Assembly (NCBI GenBank): GCA_022592445.1
Contig: JABYQR010000137.1
Span: 45,223-109,222, forward strand
Source of the DNA: Cytidiella melzeri
Taxonomy: Eukaryota > Basidiomycota > Agaricomycetes > Polyporales > Irpicaceae
Direction: 5' to 3'
Length of the DNA stretch: 64,000 nt
Under the pieces are notes generated by a model. It saw only the letters and a list, made by a program, of their open reading frames with translations, was not told the DNA's origin and searched no databases. The position numbers and the translations under genes are program-made. Positions 1 through 11,117 of this stretch are shown here, in pieces (the first letter of the stretch is position 1; each line of letters starts with the position of its first letter).

Positions 1-13
1 GCTTCGCAAACAG

Positions 14-30
14 GCGAAACCCTTCTGTAA
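14..30 (+). CDS. 3' terminal exon of an upstream arginase-like gene (partial)
   Basis: An acceptor-like CAG at 11-13 is followed by 17 coding bases ending in TAA that, with one base carried over from an upstream exon, read G-E-T-L-L-stop. The complete arginase downstream ends in a 17-base exon (2281-2297) with the same phase and the same five residues; the two differ at four bases. A 27-base motif after each stop is also shared (89-115 and 2339-2365). I infer that the window opens on the tail of a tandem arginase paralogue whose body lies before base 1. The stretch is short, so this rests on phase, residues, exon length and the shared downstream motif together. Confidence 0.62.
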
Positions 31-88
31 AGTCATTCACGTCGATAATCGGCCACAGGCTAGACTTGAATACTTATCAGATTGTTCA

Positions 89-115
89 TCCTCGTAAACT
101 GTATCGTTACATGTA
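89..115 (+). repeat. 27-bp direct repeat, copy 1 (3' flank of partial arginase)
   Basis: Matches 2339-2365 at 25 of 27 positions. Both copies lie 40-60 bases after a G-E-T-L-L stop, so they are probably homologous 3'-UTR sequence of two duplicated arginase genes. Confidence 0.7.
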
Positions 116-744
116 CTACTACTAGCTTGGATGATCACTGTTTATGGCCCTCGTCGTCGTCGCGCGCGTGCTCAAGATTCAAAGAGCCTGAAGAGCTGAA
201 AGCCTCAGGTGAAAGGGTCTTTGTAATGACGGTAAAGAAACAAAACCGCGGGTTTTGTGTTCTTTATACTTAGGGCTGACAGGCTTAGATATACATAGGT
301 GTACACGTAGTTGTTCGCAAAGGGCGTCCTTCGCGATCGTTCACTGGTATTCGTTCATACGTTCACCGTGACCTTTCCGAGTCGTTTCGACTTCTAGACT
401 TGACTGTGGCTAGCCTGATGCCTTTGGAAATACCACCGAGCTCAGGCTCGTGCTCTATACCTGACCCTGCTGTGTATACACTAGTAGTGCACAGATAAGT
501 TACAGTAATGAAGTAAGTGCTAGTCAATCTCTTACACCCGCTCCGACTGCGAACGGATCATTGCACGCATCACGGAGGAGGCATAATTAATGATGGCAGC
601 TGACTAATTGCAAACGAACGCCATACTGTTCCCGCTGTGTATTTTTGTGCACTCTTCATATTCTTTTGGCGCAGATCCTCTGTCTTGTACCATCACCTCA
701 GCCTTGAACTTGAAGAGACCCCTGCGACATCATACCGCAAATCT
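116..744. promoter_or_regulatory. Intergenic region, presumed arginase promoter
   Basis: No supported gene. It should hold the end of the upstream 3' UTR and the promoter and 5' leader of the arginase. The reading frame of the arginase first exon extends upstream without a stop to about 637, but residues encoded there do not look like an arginase N-terminus. Confidence 0.4.
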
Positions 745-2297
745 ATGTCGAACATGGCCACGCACCAGGAAGCGTTTGTCAGTCGGTTCATCAAGGAACC
801 CAAAAGTCTTGCGGTGAGTGGGCAACAACAACAACAAAAACTCCAGCGACTTGCTGTGTGCAGTAAGTACACCCGTGGTCATCTTGAGAGCTAATGGTTT
901 GCGCGCGTTCAGATCGTTGGCTGTCCGTTCAGGTGTGCTCTCAGACTTTTGTTTCATCGAGGTTAGAACTGTGGCCTCATTCGTAGACGTGTGATGCAGT
1001 GGAGGCCAGGTGCGTCTCTACATAATAGACACCAGACCACCATACTCATAACCTATGCGATGCTCCAAAGCCCCGCCCAGGCGTCGACCAAGGTCCCATC
1101 CACCTCGTCCAAGCCGGTCTCCCCAAGCAGCTCGAAGACCTCGGCTGGAACGTCCATTTCGACGGACATCACCAGTTCGAAGACATCTCTGCGACCGTCA
1201 CCAGTGACCCCGACATTGGAAAACTCAAGAACCCGCGCGTGGTGTCCAAGGTCTGCGAGGCGGTCGCCAAGGCCGTGGGTGGGTATGCAAAGGAGGGTGT
1301 GTTGCCTGTGACGTTGGGGGGTGACCATTCCTTGGTGCGTTTTCTTAATTATGGCAAGGCTAGGTTATGAGGGGGGTAACTGACAGGCGTTTCGGACAAG
1401 TAGGCGATGGGGACCATCTCTGGGACGTTAGAGTAAGCTCTGAACGCGCTCACTCTAGCGAAAATCATTCATCTCATCTTTCTTTGCTATCACAGACAAT
1501 ACCCAGACGCATGCGTCATCTGGGTCGACGCACACGCCGACATCAACACCGCGCTCACGACCGACACAGGCAACATCCACGGCATGCCCGTCTCCTTCCT
1601 CCTTGGCCTCGGCCCTGCCATCTCTGAATTCTCTTGGATCAAACCCGTTCTCAAACCGAACCACATCGTCTACATCGGCCTCCGCGACGTCGACGCCGGA
1701 GAGAAACGAATCTTGAAGGAGAACGGCATCAAGGCGTTTTCGATGCACGAGGTGGACAGGTACGGGATCGGTCACGTCGTCGAAATGGCGCTGGACCATG
1801 TCAACCCGACGAGGGAACGTCCGATTCATTTGAGCTTTGACGTCGACGCGTTGGATCCGACTGTCGCGCCGTCGACGGGGACTCCGGTGAGTCCTGTGTT
1901 TTTCTTTTTTTTTTTTCGCAAAAAGGCAAACCAAAAACCCCGCGATCTCGAGTGCTAATCTCTTTCTCTATTGGACAGGTTCGTGGAGGTTTGTCATTCA
2001 GAGAAGGACATTACATCTGCGAGGCTATCTACGAGACTGGGTGTCTCGTCGCCCTCGACATAATGGCGAGTCGATTCTATTTCAGAACTATTGTATGGCT
2101 CATACTTTGGTTCACCCTTCCGCAGGAGGTCAATCCGTCACTGGCGAGAGATGAGGACGTGAAGCAGACGGTCGCTGTTGGGTGTTCTCTGGCTCGCTCG
2201 GCGTTAGGTGAGGATCCGTCCATCCACCACATTGTTGTCCCCCTTTCTCTCGCTGACTAGTCTTCTCTTGACAAAAATAGGTGAAACTCTACTGTGA
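745..2297 (+). CDS. CAR1: Arginase (L-arginine amidinohydrolase)
   Basis: Hydrolyses L-arginine to ornithine and urea using a binuclear manganese centre. Nine exons: 745-813, 913-932, 1000-1009, 1071-1334, 1404-1432, 1496-1886, 1979-2065, 2126-2207, 2281-2297. They sum to 969 nt (322 aa), normal for the family. Visible motifs are GGDHS, DAHADIN with the following [13 protein letters not shown] and the EVNP element; these carry the metal ligands. The third exon is a 10-base micro-exon needed to complete the conserved SGGQ-P-G-V segment. The intron at 2066-2125 appears to be GC-AG rather than GT-AG. The start gives [12 protein letters not shown]; a second ATG lies 9 bases downstream. Converges on the OPT transporter. 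Probably the second of two tandem arginase genes. Confidence 0.95.
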
Positions 2298-2338
2298 AGC
2301 CACTATTCTTCCACAGCTGCACTTATTACTATGCACAA

Positions 2339-2365
2339 TCCTCGCAAACTGTATCATTACATGTA
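2339..2365 (+). repeat. 27-bp direct repeat, copy 2 (arginase 3' flank)
   Basis: Partner of 89-115, two mismatches. It lies 41 bases after the arginase stop codon and probably belongs to its 3' UTR. Confidence 0.7.
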
Positions 2366-2588
2366 TCCTTGCGAACTATTCACACATGTACAAGAGACCC
2401 ACTTCTCAGTCACAAACACACCAGCGAATTTGGACCAGCAGCCAGTAATAATGAGAATTCCGTAAACATCGTAGGCTTACATACTGTATGTATAAAAGTA
2501 TAAACACCCACACCCGAAGCACACGCATTACATCTCAGCAGTCCCCCCTCCTCTACTCTACAACTAATCTACACGCAGCGTCACCCCA

Positions 2589-5500
2589 TTAGTTATCGGG
2601 AGCCAGACAACGATCTGCCGATAGGTTGAGGTCTTTGAAACACAAAAAATGCATGTCAGCAGAGGGAATATCCACCAGCAGCAGTGAAAACGTACCGTTA
2701 CCCCACCAGTCGGGGAAGCTGTGAGCGTTGCCAGCGGCGCCGAACACGGCCTGATCGACAACAACCAACATTTAGTTCAATCCTTCCATCGGAAAATACA
2801 AAAACCCATAACGGCAAACACTTACAAAGTTAAGAAGGAAACTGATGACCTGAGTTCCACCGTCCAAGCCAGCGGCGACGATGTAGCTGAGAAAGAAAGA
2901 AAAGCCGGCAGGGTTTCAGAAAAGAACTCTTTGGGTGAGCGAGAACGGAGTTGGGGTGACTGACTTGTACTTCGTGAACCACCTTGGGTAGCGTGTACGC
3001 ACCCACCACTGCGAGAAGATACCAATTACCATCGAGGGGCTAATGTCAAAGCCAAATAAATCAGCCACCGAAGACTGGAGTGAATAAGCTTTTGAAAAAG
3101 ACGTACTTGACGGAGGTGTTGATACCAACGGATAGGAAGCAAGAGTACTGCATGATGATCGAGGTGTTGAAGTTCTGGAAGCCAGCTCTAGGCCAGATCT
3201 TGTGCTAACAAAAGCAACTTGAATTGAGCACGCTGTTCTCGTGGAGACAGGGATGCAGTAGGAAGAAGAAAACCTACTGCGATGTAGAAAGGCAACGGCA
3301 GCACTACACCGATAGCGAGCGAAATGGGGACCATGCGGTACGTGGCTCCGGGACCGAACATCTGAGGACCGAGGGCTCCCCATGAGATGGCGTTGGAGTT
3401 GTAGCCTTGAGCGTTTTGGCCGGACCACAAACGAGTACCAGAGATGGACAGGAGGGCTGTATCGAGGAGGAAGGAAGGGATTTGCATGAGATATGGTGTA
3501 TGCTGAAGACGGAATATATGCGGACATACCGGCGCGGTTGTTGTTGATAATAGACAACATCATGACGTCTATATGAGAAAAGAAAGTGTTCAATACGCCA
3601 GTCCTCGCTTCGTCAGGAGGTTTTATGACATACAGTTGAGGATAGCACCGACGACAGTACCTGCAAGTCGGGAACTTTATGAGCAACCAACCAAGATGGA
3701 CGTGCAACAGAGTAAAAGCTCACCAAGCATTTGCATGAGGAACGTAACGCGAGGAGCGAGCTTGACGTACTGGCCAAGCTTCAAATCTTGTAAAAGGGCG
3801 ATACCCTGGATCATAGGGTGTTGGCCGTAGAGGGCGCCGTACATGTTCGCCACGGGCTCTCCAGGAAGAATGTATGCTATCCAGTACCAACATTGTCAGA
3901 CTCCACAGCCATCATTATACATGAAGGGATTTGCTTACCGGTGATCATCTGGAAGAAACCAGTACCGGATGAGTTGAACTCGTAGAAACCGATGGTCGCA
4001 GCTAGCGTCGCGTAAAGCGTGCAGAACACAAAGGAGATGATGACGAGCACGGTGAGCGTCCACCAGGGCATGCCCGAGTGTCCGGTGTAGTTCGTGGCTT
4101 GGGCAATGGCGTAAGCACCGGCCAGGACAGCCCAGTACCACCATTTAGGGATCTGCTTGTATGCCTTCATCTTCTCGTAGTGCTATGGATTGGAGAGGTC
4201 AGTAACACGCAGTTGGCTGCCTTCAGGAGGGTTTGTGGGGCTACGTACAGGATCGTGGACGACAAGGGGAACACGGTTCCACGGGTTGAACGAGCGGAAG
4301 AAGGGCTTGAGGTCATCCCAATGCCAGATGAGCACGTGAGTGAAGACGGCGCCAAGAGACAGGTTGGATGTGATCAGGTACAGGGCATTGGTCGCGGAGA
4401 ACCAAGCAGGCTGGTTGACAAAACGAAACGTTCAGACAACAGCGATGCATTAAAACAACAGTGTAACGACGTACGCCGAGCTGCTCGTACTTGACAGGAT
4501 CGAATCTGCCATTCGTGAGCAAAGCAGTTTGGTTGTATTGAGAACCGTCAGAGGCCTGTGTAATACCATATTCGGTCAAATTTAGATGCAAAAATCAATT
4601 GAGGGAGCGGCCTTACAAAGATAGCCTGGCTCATGAATGGGAATGCCTTGGCGTTCCAGATATTGCCATAGTACACTGCGCTCATCAAGATGTAGGTGAG
4701 AATGATGCCAATATCCTGGTTGATCTGGAGCCAGAGCGGGTTGAACAGGCAGGCGGAGCCGATGAGATTCCAGTCAAAGCACCACGACAGGAGACCCATG
4801 CCCTCGTTGTTACTTGCACCACCGAAAATGTTGCGGAAAACGGGGCTTGTGTTGTTCGCCAAGCAGAAGATCGAGACACCAGTGAGCAAAGGGAATATCC
4901 CTAGTAGAAATCAGTCAACAGCCGGTTTTTAAGGATATCCAAAGGGACGCATACATTGGGGAATAATCTCCCAGCTGAGCGGTGGAGAGTCAGATGATAG
5001 AAATGTGATTGCGAGGTATAATCACTACTGACCAGAACATGACCCTGCATGCGGATGTCAGACGAGCGTAGAGACCGATAGTTGAGGGTAAAGTACGTAC
5101 GAGAAGATGATCCAGAACAGCCTGACACGCTTGGAGGTCATCTGCTTGTCCCAGTGAAGCGCCTGGAACAAGTTGGCGGCAGAAACTGCGGGAAGTGGAG
5201 TGTGAGCATGTAGTCAGTTTGGATAGTTGAACGACTTACTGTTACCCGGCCAGAAGCATTTGGTGGGCTTGACGAGCATGTCGGAGAGGAGACCAGCGAA
5301 ACCGTATCCGAGCAGTTGTGAACCAATCAAGGTGAAGATGGCGACTCCGGGATTCTATATGATTTCGTCACAATTCAGCATCGCGCCGATGATCGTTGAT
5401 CAACACCAACATACCACTCTGTTGTCGTAGTAAACTATGTGCGCGAGAGATGTCAGCGTCAGGCACAAATCTACACTCTAAAGGTGAGAACTTACGATCC

Positions 5501-6220
5501 TGGACGGAGATAACCTGGATGGCAGTAGCAGATCCGGCGGCTGTGGAAGACATGATGATGATGGCGACATGCTCCTTGACTGTACGTATTTTTGTGTGAG
5601 GGATAGTCGGTTAGAATGCTCTTCACACGATGCTCACTGTTGAATGGACCGGGGTTGATCCACCTGAAGATGCCTTTGGAGGGAAAGCCGAGGTGCATGA
5701 GGTTGCCCAACCAGTAGGTCAGGACCAAGAGGAAAAGTTGCGAGACGGCAAGAGTCTGAGGCTTGAAGTAGTAGATCTGGGCAAGCACACTATGACGGGA
5801 TGTTAGGGCGGGGGGATAAGAAATATGTGAGGGTGAGACTTACGCGCCGAAAGCTGAGAAACCAAGGCCAAGGAAGAAGGTTCGGAAGGTGAGGGAGGGG
5901 AGCTCTGGGTCGTCGTGGGTTGTGAGGACCTGCGGGGATAGGTGGTGTTTGTCAATGGATACAGCGGGGAGGTTGATGCTTACCTTGAGGGCGACGTCGG
6001 CCGCGTCTTGGATGAGGTACTCCTCGTCGGCGGCCTCGTCGTTCTGGAGACGCTCTTCGAATGCCTCGACTTCCCTGACAATCTCGGCATCGTCGACGGA
6101 GCCTTTCTTCTCGTTGGAGTCGAAGGAGACCTTGTCTGTGTTGTCAGGGAAAGGCTTCTCGCCGTGGCTGACGACGTATGCGAGCCCGTGTTCGGGTTCG
6201 TGGGAGACGATATCGGCCAT
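2589..6220 (-). CDS. OPT-family small oligopeptide transporter
   Basis: A proton-coupled plasma-membrane transporter of the OPT family (ISP4-like), likely importing tetra- or pentapeptides or glutathione. Translation in pieces on the minus strand gives an acidic cytosolic N-terminus (MADIVSHEPEH..., charged to about residue 80) followed by many hydrophobic segments. Family motifs include the segment around RWINPGPFN then KEH, the SAVYYGNIWNAKAFPF region, NPWNRVPLVVHD, and the C-terminal NFAVFGAAGNAH followed by a WWGN segment. The last exon supplies a short polar tail ending CLAPDN. About fifteen or more short introns split the gene; I did not fix every boundary, but the order matches a full-length protein of roughly 780 residues. 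A TATA-like element and paired GATA sites lie upstream of the start. Confidence 0.93.
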
Positions 6221-6280
6221 GGTGGGTGTTGGAAGGGCAGGAAAGGACCTCGAAGAGGTATGTGGAGGCGGACTGGGTCA

Positions 6281-6290
6281 GTTATATATG
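6281..6290 (-). promoter_or_regulatory. TATA-like element of the OPT gene
   Basis: An alternating TA tract about 60 bp upstream of the OPT start codon on the minus strand, a plausible core promoter. Confidence 0.5.
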
Positions 6291-6511
6291 CATTGGAGGA
6301 GGGAATATGTGCACGGACAGGACACCACATGCTGTCGATTGATAGCCCGCCGTACCGCATAAAGTGCAGAGCTCCCCATGTGCATGCGTCAGACGTCTGC
6401 AGCTTCCTAATATGACCAAATCAGCCCGAGCGAGTGTCTCAGGTATTTTCGTATTTTCCAGGCCGACACATGGAGTCCGCAATTGGCAATCCCACCACCA
6501 GAATAGGCCGA

Positions 6512-6533
6512 GATAAGATACACACACCTTATC
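6512..6533. promoter_or_regulatory. Pair of opposed GATAAG sites upstream of the OPT gene
   Basis: GATAAG at 6512-6517 and its reverse complement CTTATC at 6528-6533, about 300 bp upstream of the transporter start. Fungal nitrogen GATA factors (AreA/NIT2 type) bind HGATAR, often as closely spaced pairs. A role in nitrogen-derepressed expression of the transporter is inference. Confidence 0.4.
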
Positions 6534-6974
6534 GTCCTCCGCAGTCACTCACACGGCCGTCCGATATTCCGTGAAAATGAATAATAAAAGAGAAGGCGTA
6601 CCTGTGACGAAGCCCCTTCTGGTAGACATATCATTCGATGTTGCAGCAATTTATTCTTAGAACGTCTTGGCCAATAATCTGCAATCCCGAAAACACCGAA
6701 TACCAGCTTTATCAAACTTCAGGCTGTAGTTTAAAAAAATTCACTCAGCGTAGTCAACGAGAGAACCGTTCCTGAAAGAATTCCTTGTGCGCTAACTGTT
6801 GGATTGCGATGGTGTTATTCAAAACATAGTGACGGATGTTGATCTTTGCCGAGCGCCCTCGTGTTCGGCGCGTTGTCTCCCCCAGCACCCCCCAGCCCGT
6901 AACGTATCATACAGTGCGTATTCATTACAGTTCGCGATAACGTCCCATGATTGTACACAGCTCCATTCACACCA
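6534..6974. other. Intergenic, no gene seen
   Basis: Distal OPT promoter and presumed 3' UTR of the UBLCP1 homologue. Short frames here show no recognisable protein. Confidence 0.5.
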
Positions 6975-8776
6975 TTACTCATTCGCGCCGCGGCGGGGTA
7001 ACAACCTTGTGATATTCTTCCAGTCCTGCAGCACCAGCCAATTCAAGAAGCCGCACTCACACCGTGCGGAAAAACCATAAAGACGTTACCTTGTGGTTCA
7101 GCGACGTAAAGTCCTCGTGGGATTCCGCAATATGGATCATGTACCGAGCCACTTTGTCCAGTTCGCGGTCTGCGTGGGCAACGACAGTGTGACAGTCTTT
7201 GAACGCCGAGATTTTGAGTCCTTGGTTATGGTTCAGCGCAAAATTCCTGCCCTGGAACGGCAAAGAAGAAATTCAGGTGTTGTATGGGAGTGGCGAGTCT
7301 TCTCAAAAACCACATACGAGATCGTCTACATGAATGGTGTTGTGTGGACCACTTCACGCCGGCGCGTCAGCCCACTCACAAACAATTCAGTTTACGGCTA
7401 GAGACCACTCACAATTGCCCAAAGTGATTCCAAATGATTTGTAGAGCTTTCACAGAGTGCTTGTATTGCTTCCCTTCCCGCGTAGAAAACACCGTGAACA
7501 TGCACGTTTTATCGAGTACTTGGCAACTTCCGTTTAGCGCCCCTCACTACTGCAACTAGTCCATCGTTCTCACCGAATGAAATCTACATCAAAGCTTCAG
7601 CCTGCGCCGCATGTAATTTAATATCCTGTATGTACACACCTGGTAATTATGCGGCCCGCCAAGCATCCCAAGCTCCACCAGCTTTGTCTCTAGCCATACC
7701 CAGCTTGTTTGTGACCTATCTCACGACGCGAAAGCTACCTTCCCGAGTAGGAATAATTGTAAAGCGTACGTACCATATGCATATATCATAGTACGGATAA
7801 ACGGCCTCCAAAAACTCGTGCAACCTAGGTCTAGCGCACTCGTGTGGAGGAAGTGCGCCAGAAGTCAGCGGTTTCGTGTCCAGAATGGCTTCAGAAAGCC
7901 ACATCAGCTCTCCGCTTCCATGCAAGACTTACAGGAAGCTTACTATAGTCTATGTCCAGTACGAGGAGCCGTTTCCCCTCTCTAAGCGGATATATGACAT
8001 CGACCTTTAGTTTTGCTGTATGCTCCTTGATCTTCCGTAGGTTACGCTGATCGTTGGCATACGCCGCGGCCGCCTTCGGATCCGCACTAAAGTCAACGTC
8101 GAGGTCGTTCACGACGTCAGGGAGATACTCGATCTCTATGAAGACACACACATTCACTTCCTCAACAAGAGAAAATCACATCTGTTCGACTCACGAGACG
8201 GGTCCTTGATCTCGTTGCCTTGGGGTGTCCCGATCAACGAGAATTTCTTTCCGGGTACGAGCTTCAAGTCAGCACTTTAAGAGAGACAGTTTCAGATGGA
8301 GGGTCCATGCACTGCGCAGCAATAGATCGTCTGCATACATAGCGACCTCATCGGAGGGCAGCTTGCCTTTAACGAGACCAAGGATCTTTTGTCGCTCTGG
8401 TGGGACGTCAGTCAGGGAGTACAGGGCACTCTTTAGGTCGAACACCCTTGCCACAGGCTTGTCAGAGTGAGGTAGTAACAAGAATCGACGATGGTCGAGC
8501 GTACCTGTCTGACCCTGCGATATCAAGTTCGTACGACTTGGCCGACCATGTGAACACCAGCCGCGTGTATTGTTCCTCAGTACCATCTTTGGCCGTCACC
8601 ACCTGATCACACATCATGTAACTTGAGTCCGCCCCTTCAGTTAATGAACGAACATCACGTACCTCCTCAGCCAAAACAGTCGTCTGGTGCTTGCCGTCAC
8701 TGGCCTCCGCCTCGGTCGTCGTTCCTTCCACGGGCGCCCACGTAGTTGCAGCCTTCGTGAGCTCAACCGATGCCAT
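6975..8776 (-). CDS. UBLCP1: Ubiquitin-like domain CTD phosphatase (UBLCP1 homologue)
   Basis: A nuclear HAD-superfamily phosphatase; in animals UBLCP1 dephosphorylates and inhibits the nuclear 26S proteasome. The N-terminal part contains a ubiquitin-like fold (LVFTWSAKSYELDI... through ILGLVKGKLPSDE). The HAD motif I is in LLVLDIDYS, where the family usually has DVDYT, followed by HECARPRLHEFLEAVYPYYD with ICIW, and later NTIHVDDL joined across an intron to GRNFALN. The C-terminal helix ends DLNHK-type (SLNHK), spliced to a last exon reading DWKNITRLLPRRGANE and TAA at 6975-6977. That last exon was chosen because the alternative read-through of the donor gives an unrelated tail. Middle exon boundaries are approximate. 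Confidence 0.9.
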
Positions 8777-9848
8777 CTCCTACTATTAGACGTCGTCAAG
8801 ATGAAGAATCTATAATGAGGTCGACTGGGGGTATCTGAATCGCAGGTCGTCGTGGTTCAATTGTATGTTTGCTGATCGAGCCGTACGGTTCGGAAGCGCA
8901 CGACAACGCAAATGTATGCATGTAGGTCCAAATCCCACGTGGTGCGTGACCCAGCAATGTGACACTGTGACTGGACGCGTCAAATTACTGTACTTGAGTA
9001 AACGGCGGCTAACTGTTTGAGCGATCGCCTAGCCAAGTCAGAGTAAGGTAGCCGGCGGAACCGATACATATGTATGTATATTGCAGCCTTGTCCTACGGC
9101 AAAATACCCTCCGTAACGAGTGTACCACATGGACCAACGACAGGATATTGTTTGTCCTGTGTTTGTCAGATGGAAGTGGGTTGTGAGTCAGTTTAGCTGC
9201 AGAGGATCAAGTTGCACACACGGTGGGCGGTGCCGGCATGATGATGACACTGACTGGCGCGAGCTGGCCAACAGAGGAATCCCAGTTTTATACTTTGTCT
9301 CCGAGCCTTGCATTTCAAGCTGCAGAGATGCGGAAAAGTACGCGACGATGGTATTCCCCAAATCACAGTTCTTTCGTACTTTGTCGATCGTCACCAAATC
9401 ACTCAACCTTGTAGAAAAAAACCGTTTATCCTAGCTTGCGTGGCCGTGATAGTGCGCGTACGCGGTTGATTGGTCTCTTGTGTGGCAGAAGCCTCTGATC
9501 CTAACAAACGTCAGCATAGCGCGATCGGGTCGATTACTCGGAATTTGCACACTGTTGTCGACAATATCATTAAACATGGCAGACAGCACAATGCCAGCAC
9601 CATCTACTACTGTATTTTGACCAAGGAACTGTGAATTTGAGTTAATCTCAAAGCATTGTCGTGCCTTACCGAGTAGAGAGCTACAGTCAGAGGCAGCGAT
9701 TGTTGACTAGAATACAAGCATGGATTCTGCGTGGCTCAGTTACACAACCTATTCCAGATTGATGCTAGCTATGAGGTTGAAAGTCGCCAGTGTAGAGTGA
9801 TCTGTTTTGGGCACTTTTAGCAGATAAGATCACATCGCTGCAAGATTA
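8777..9848. other. Intergenic region, no gene supported
   Basis: Contains the promoter of the UBLCP1 homologue and the 3' flank of CSN8. A 104-codon plus-strand frame at 9120-9434 is cysteine-rich with no recognisable motif and no intron structure, and is not called. Confidence 0.5.
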
Positions 9849-10868
9849 CTACGCACCAGTCAAGCCACCACTGGAATGGCCACCGCTCTTGCTCTTTGGC
9901 AGAATTACAGGTGATAGCGTTTGTGTCGAGCTGTCGAACCCCCACTTGTATTGCGCTGCGACTAGATACTGAATTAAGCGACGATATCTTGACAAGGATC
10001 AAAGAAATCATTTACTGATAAGGACTTGTTCAACCGGCAGCGCCAAATATGATTGGACAGTTGATAAGGAGACAGATGTGTAAGCTCTGGAGAGCAAGGC
10101 GAAGGCTTTGCGTCGGAATCGATCTAAACAAGCGGTATTAGCAAGTCATGTGCGGGGCTAAGACATATCTCTGGCCACATACCAACAAACTTATCCAGCA
10201 GGCTGCCCACAACAGGCTTGAGGTCATCTGCAGTTTCAGAGCCCTGAGAAGCTTCGTGCACTTGGGTCGAAAGAGTATACACATTTTGATACTTGCGCTC
10301 GCTGACCGAGGCAGCTAGGTCAAACAGTACCCGAGGTAGTGATAGTGTGACAAGGTTGTTGGGTAGTCTACCTAGGGCGTGAATTGCGGGCGGACTGACG
10401 CACAATCAGCATTGAAGGATTGGATGACGATACATGAGAATGTACAGACTTACATGTCATCCAAGATAAGATAACTCAGCACAAGTGGTGCGGTGACGAG
10501 GAGACGTTCAGGATGATCGTCTTCCATAGCCTAAAGCCCCATTAGCAGTGATGATCATGGCGAGCGTAGCAAAAGCAACGTACGTAGAGGTCCGCCAATT
10601 CTGCAATTTGAACCAGCTCTTCAAATTTGTCTTGGGTAGCGTGATCGATCATGACATTGAATGCCTGTCTGTACGGGCTAGATACAGGAACTGCTACGTG
10701 TGGGATAATCGCTGGTGGTAGTTGCGCAGTAGGCTGTTCACTAAGTTGCGGTGGGGCATTGGCCGGAGGAGCTGCCGCTGGCAGCGCGATTTCAGGGATG
10801 ACAGCTAAGCGAGCAGCATCCTCAAGCTCAAGAGCTGACGAAGGCGGTGGTGTTGGTGGCCCGCTCAT
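9849..10868 (-). CDS. CSN8: COP9 signalosome complex subunit 8
   Basis: Subunit of the COP9 signalosome, which removes NEDD8 from cullins. The first exon begins MSGPPTPPPSSALELE and is proline- and alanine-rich, followed by a region (YRQAFNVMIDHATQDKFEELVQIAELADLY and LLVTAPLVLSYLILDD...) that fits the helical CSN8/PSMD8/eIF3K-type module. Further exons give LGRLPNNLVTLSLPRVLFDLA, then FRRKAFALLSRAYTSVSL and STVQSYLALPVEQ, the winged-helix part. The last exon reads AAQYKWGFDSSTQTLSPVIL and a Ser/Gly-rich tail, stop TAG at 9849-9851. Divergent from the NECAP gene with 249 bp between start codons. Confidence 0.85.
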
Positions 10869-11117
10869 GTTGGCTATTGCAGGTCAGTGACGGTTGGCGA
10901 CAAAGCAGAAGACAGAAGGAAAGTAACGCGTCTGGCGTGAGTTTCGGACGCGTCGTCGGCACGTGAGGCTTAATCTAATAAACGCTCGTAACACCGTTCT
11001 TGCCAATTGGCAACGACCACCAAATCCCGGAAGACAGTCCAACTAAACTCTTTCAAGTCTTACTTAACTCCTAGTCAGATCGGACCCTCCGTATACAACA
11101 AAACTTGAGACTATAGC

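Noticed and set aside
2916..3707. 263-codon minus-strand frame
   Set aside because: It reads through OPT introns in a frame that contradicts the conserved transporter exons; a shadow frame.
9120..9434. 104-codon plus-strand frame
   Set aside because: No motif, no start context, no splice partners; lies in UBLCP1 promoter/CSN8 3' flank.
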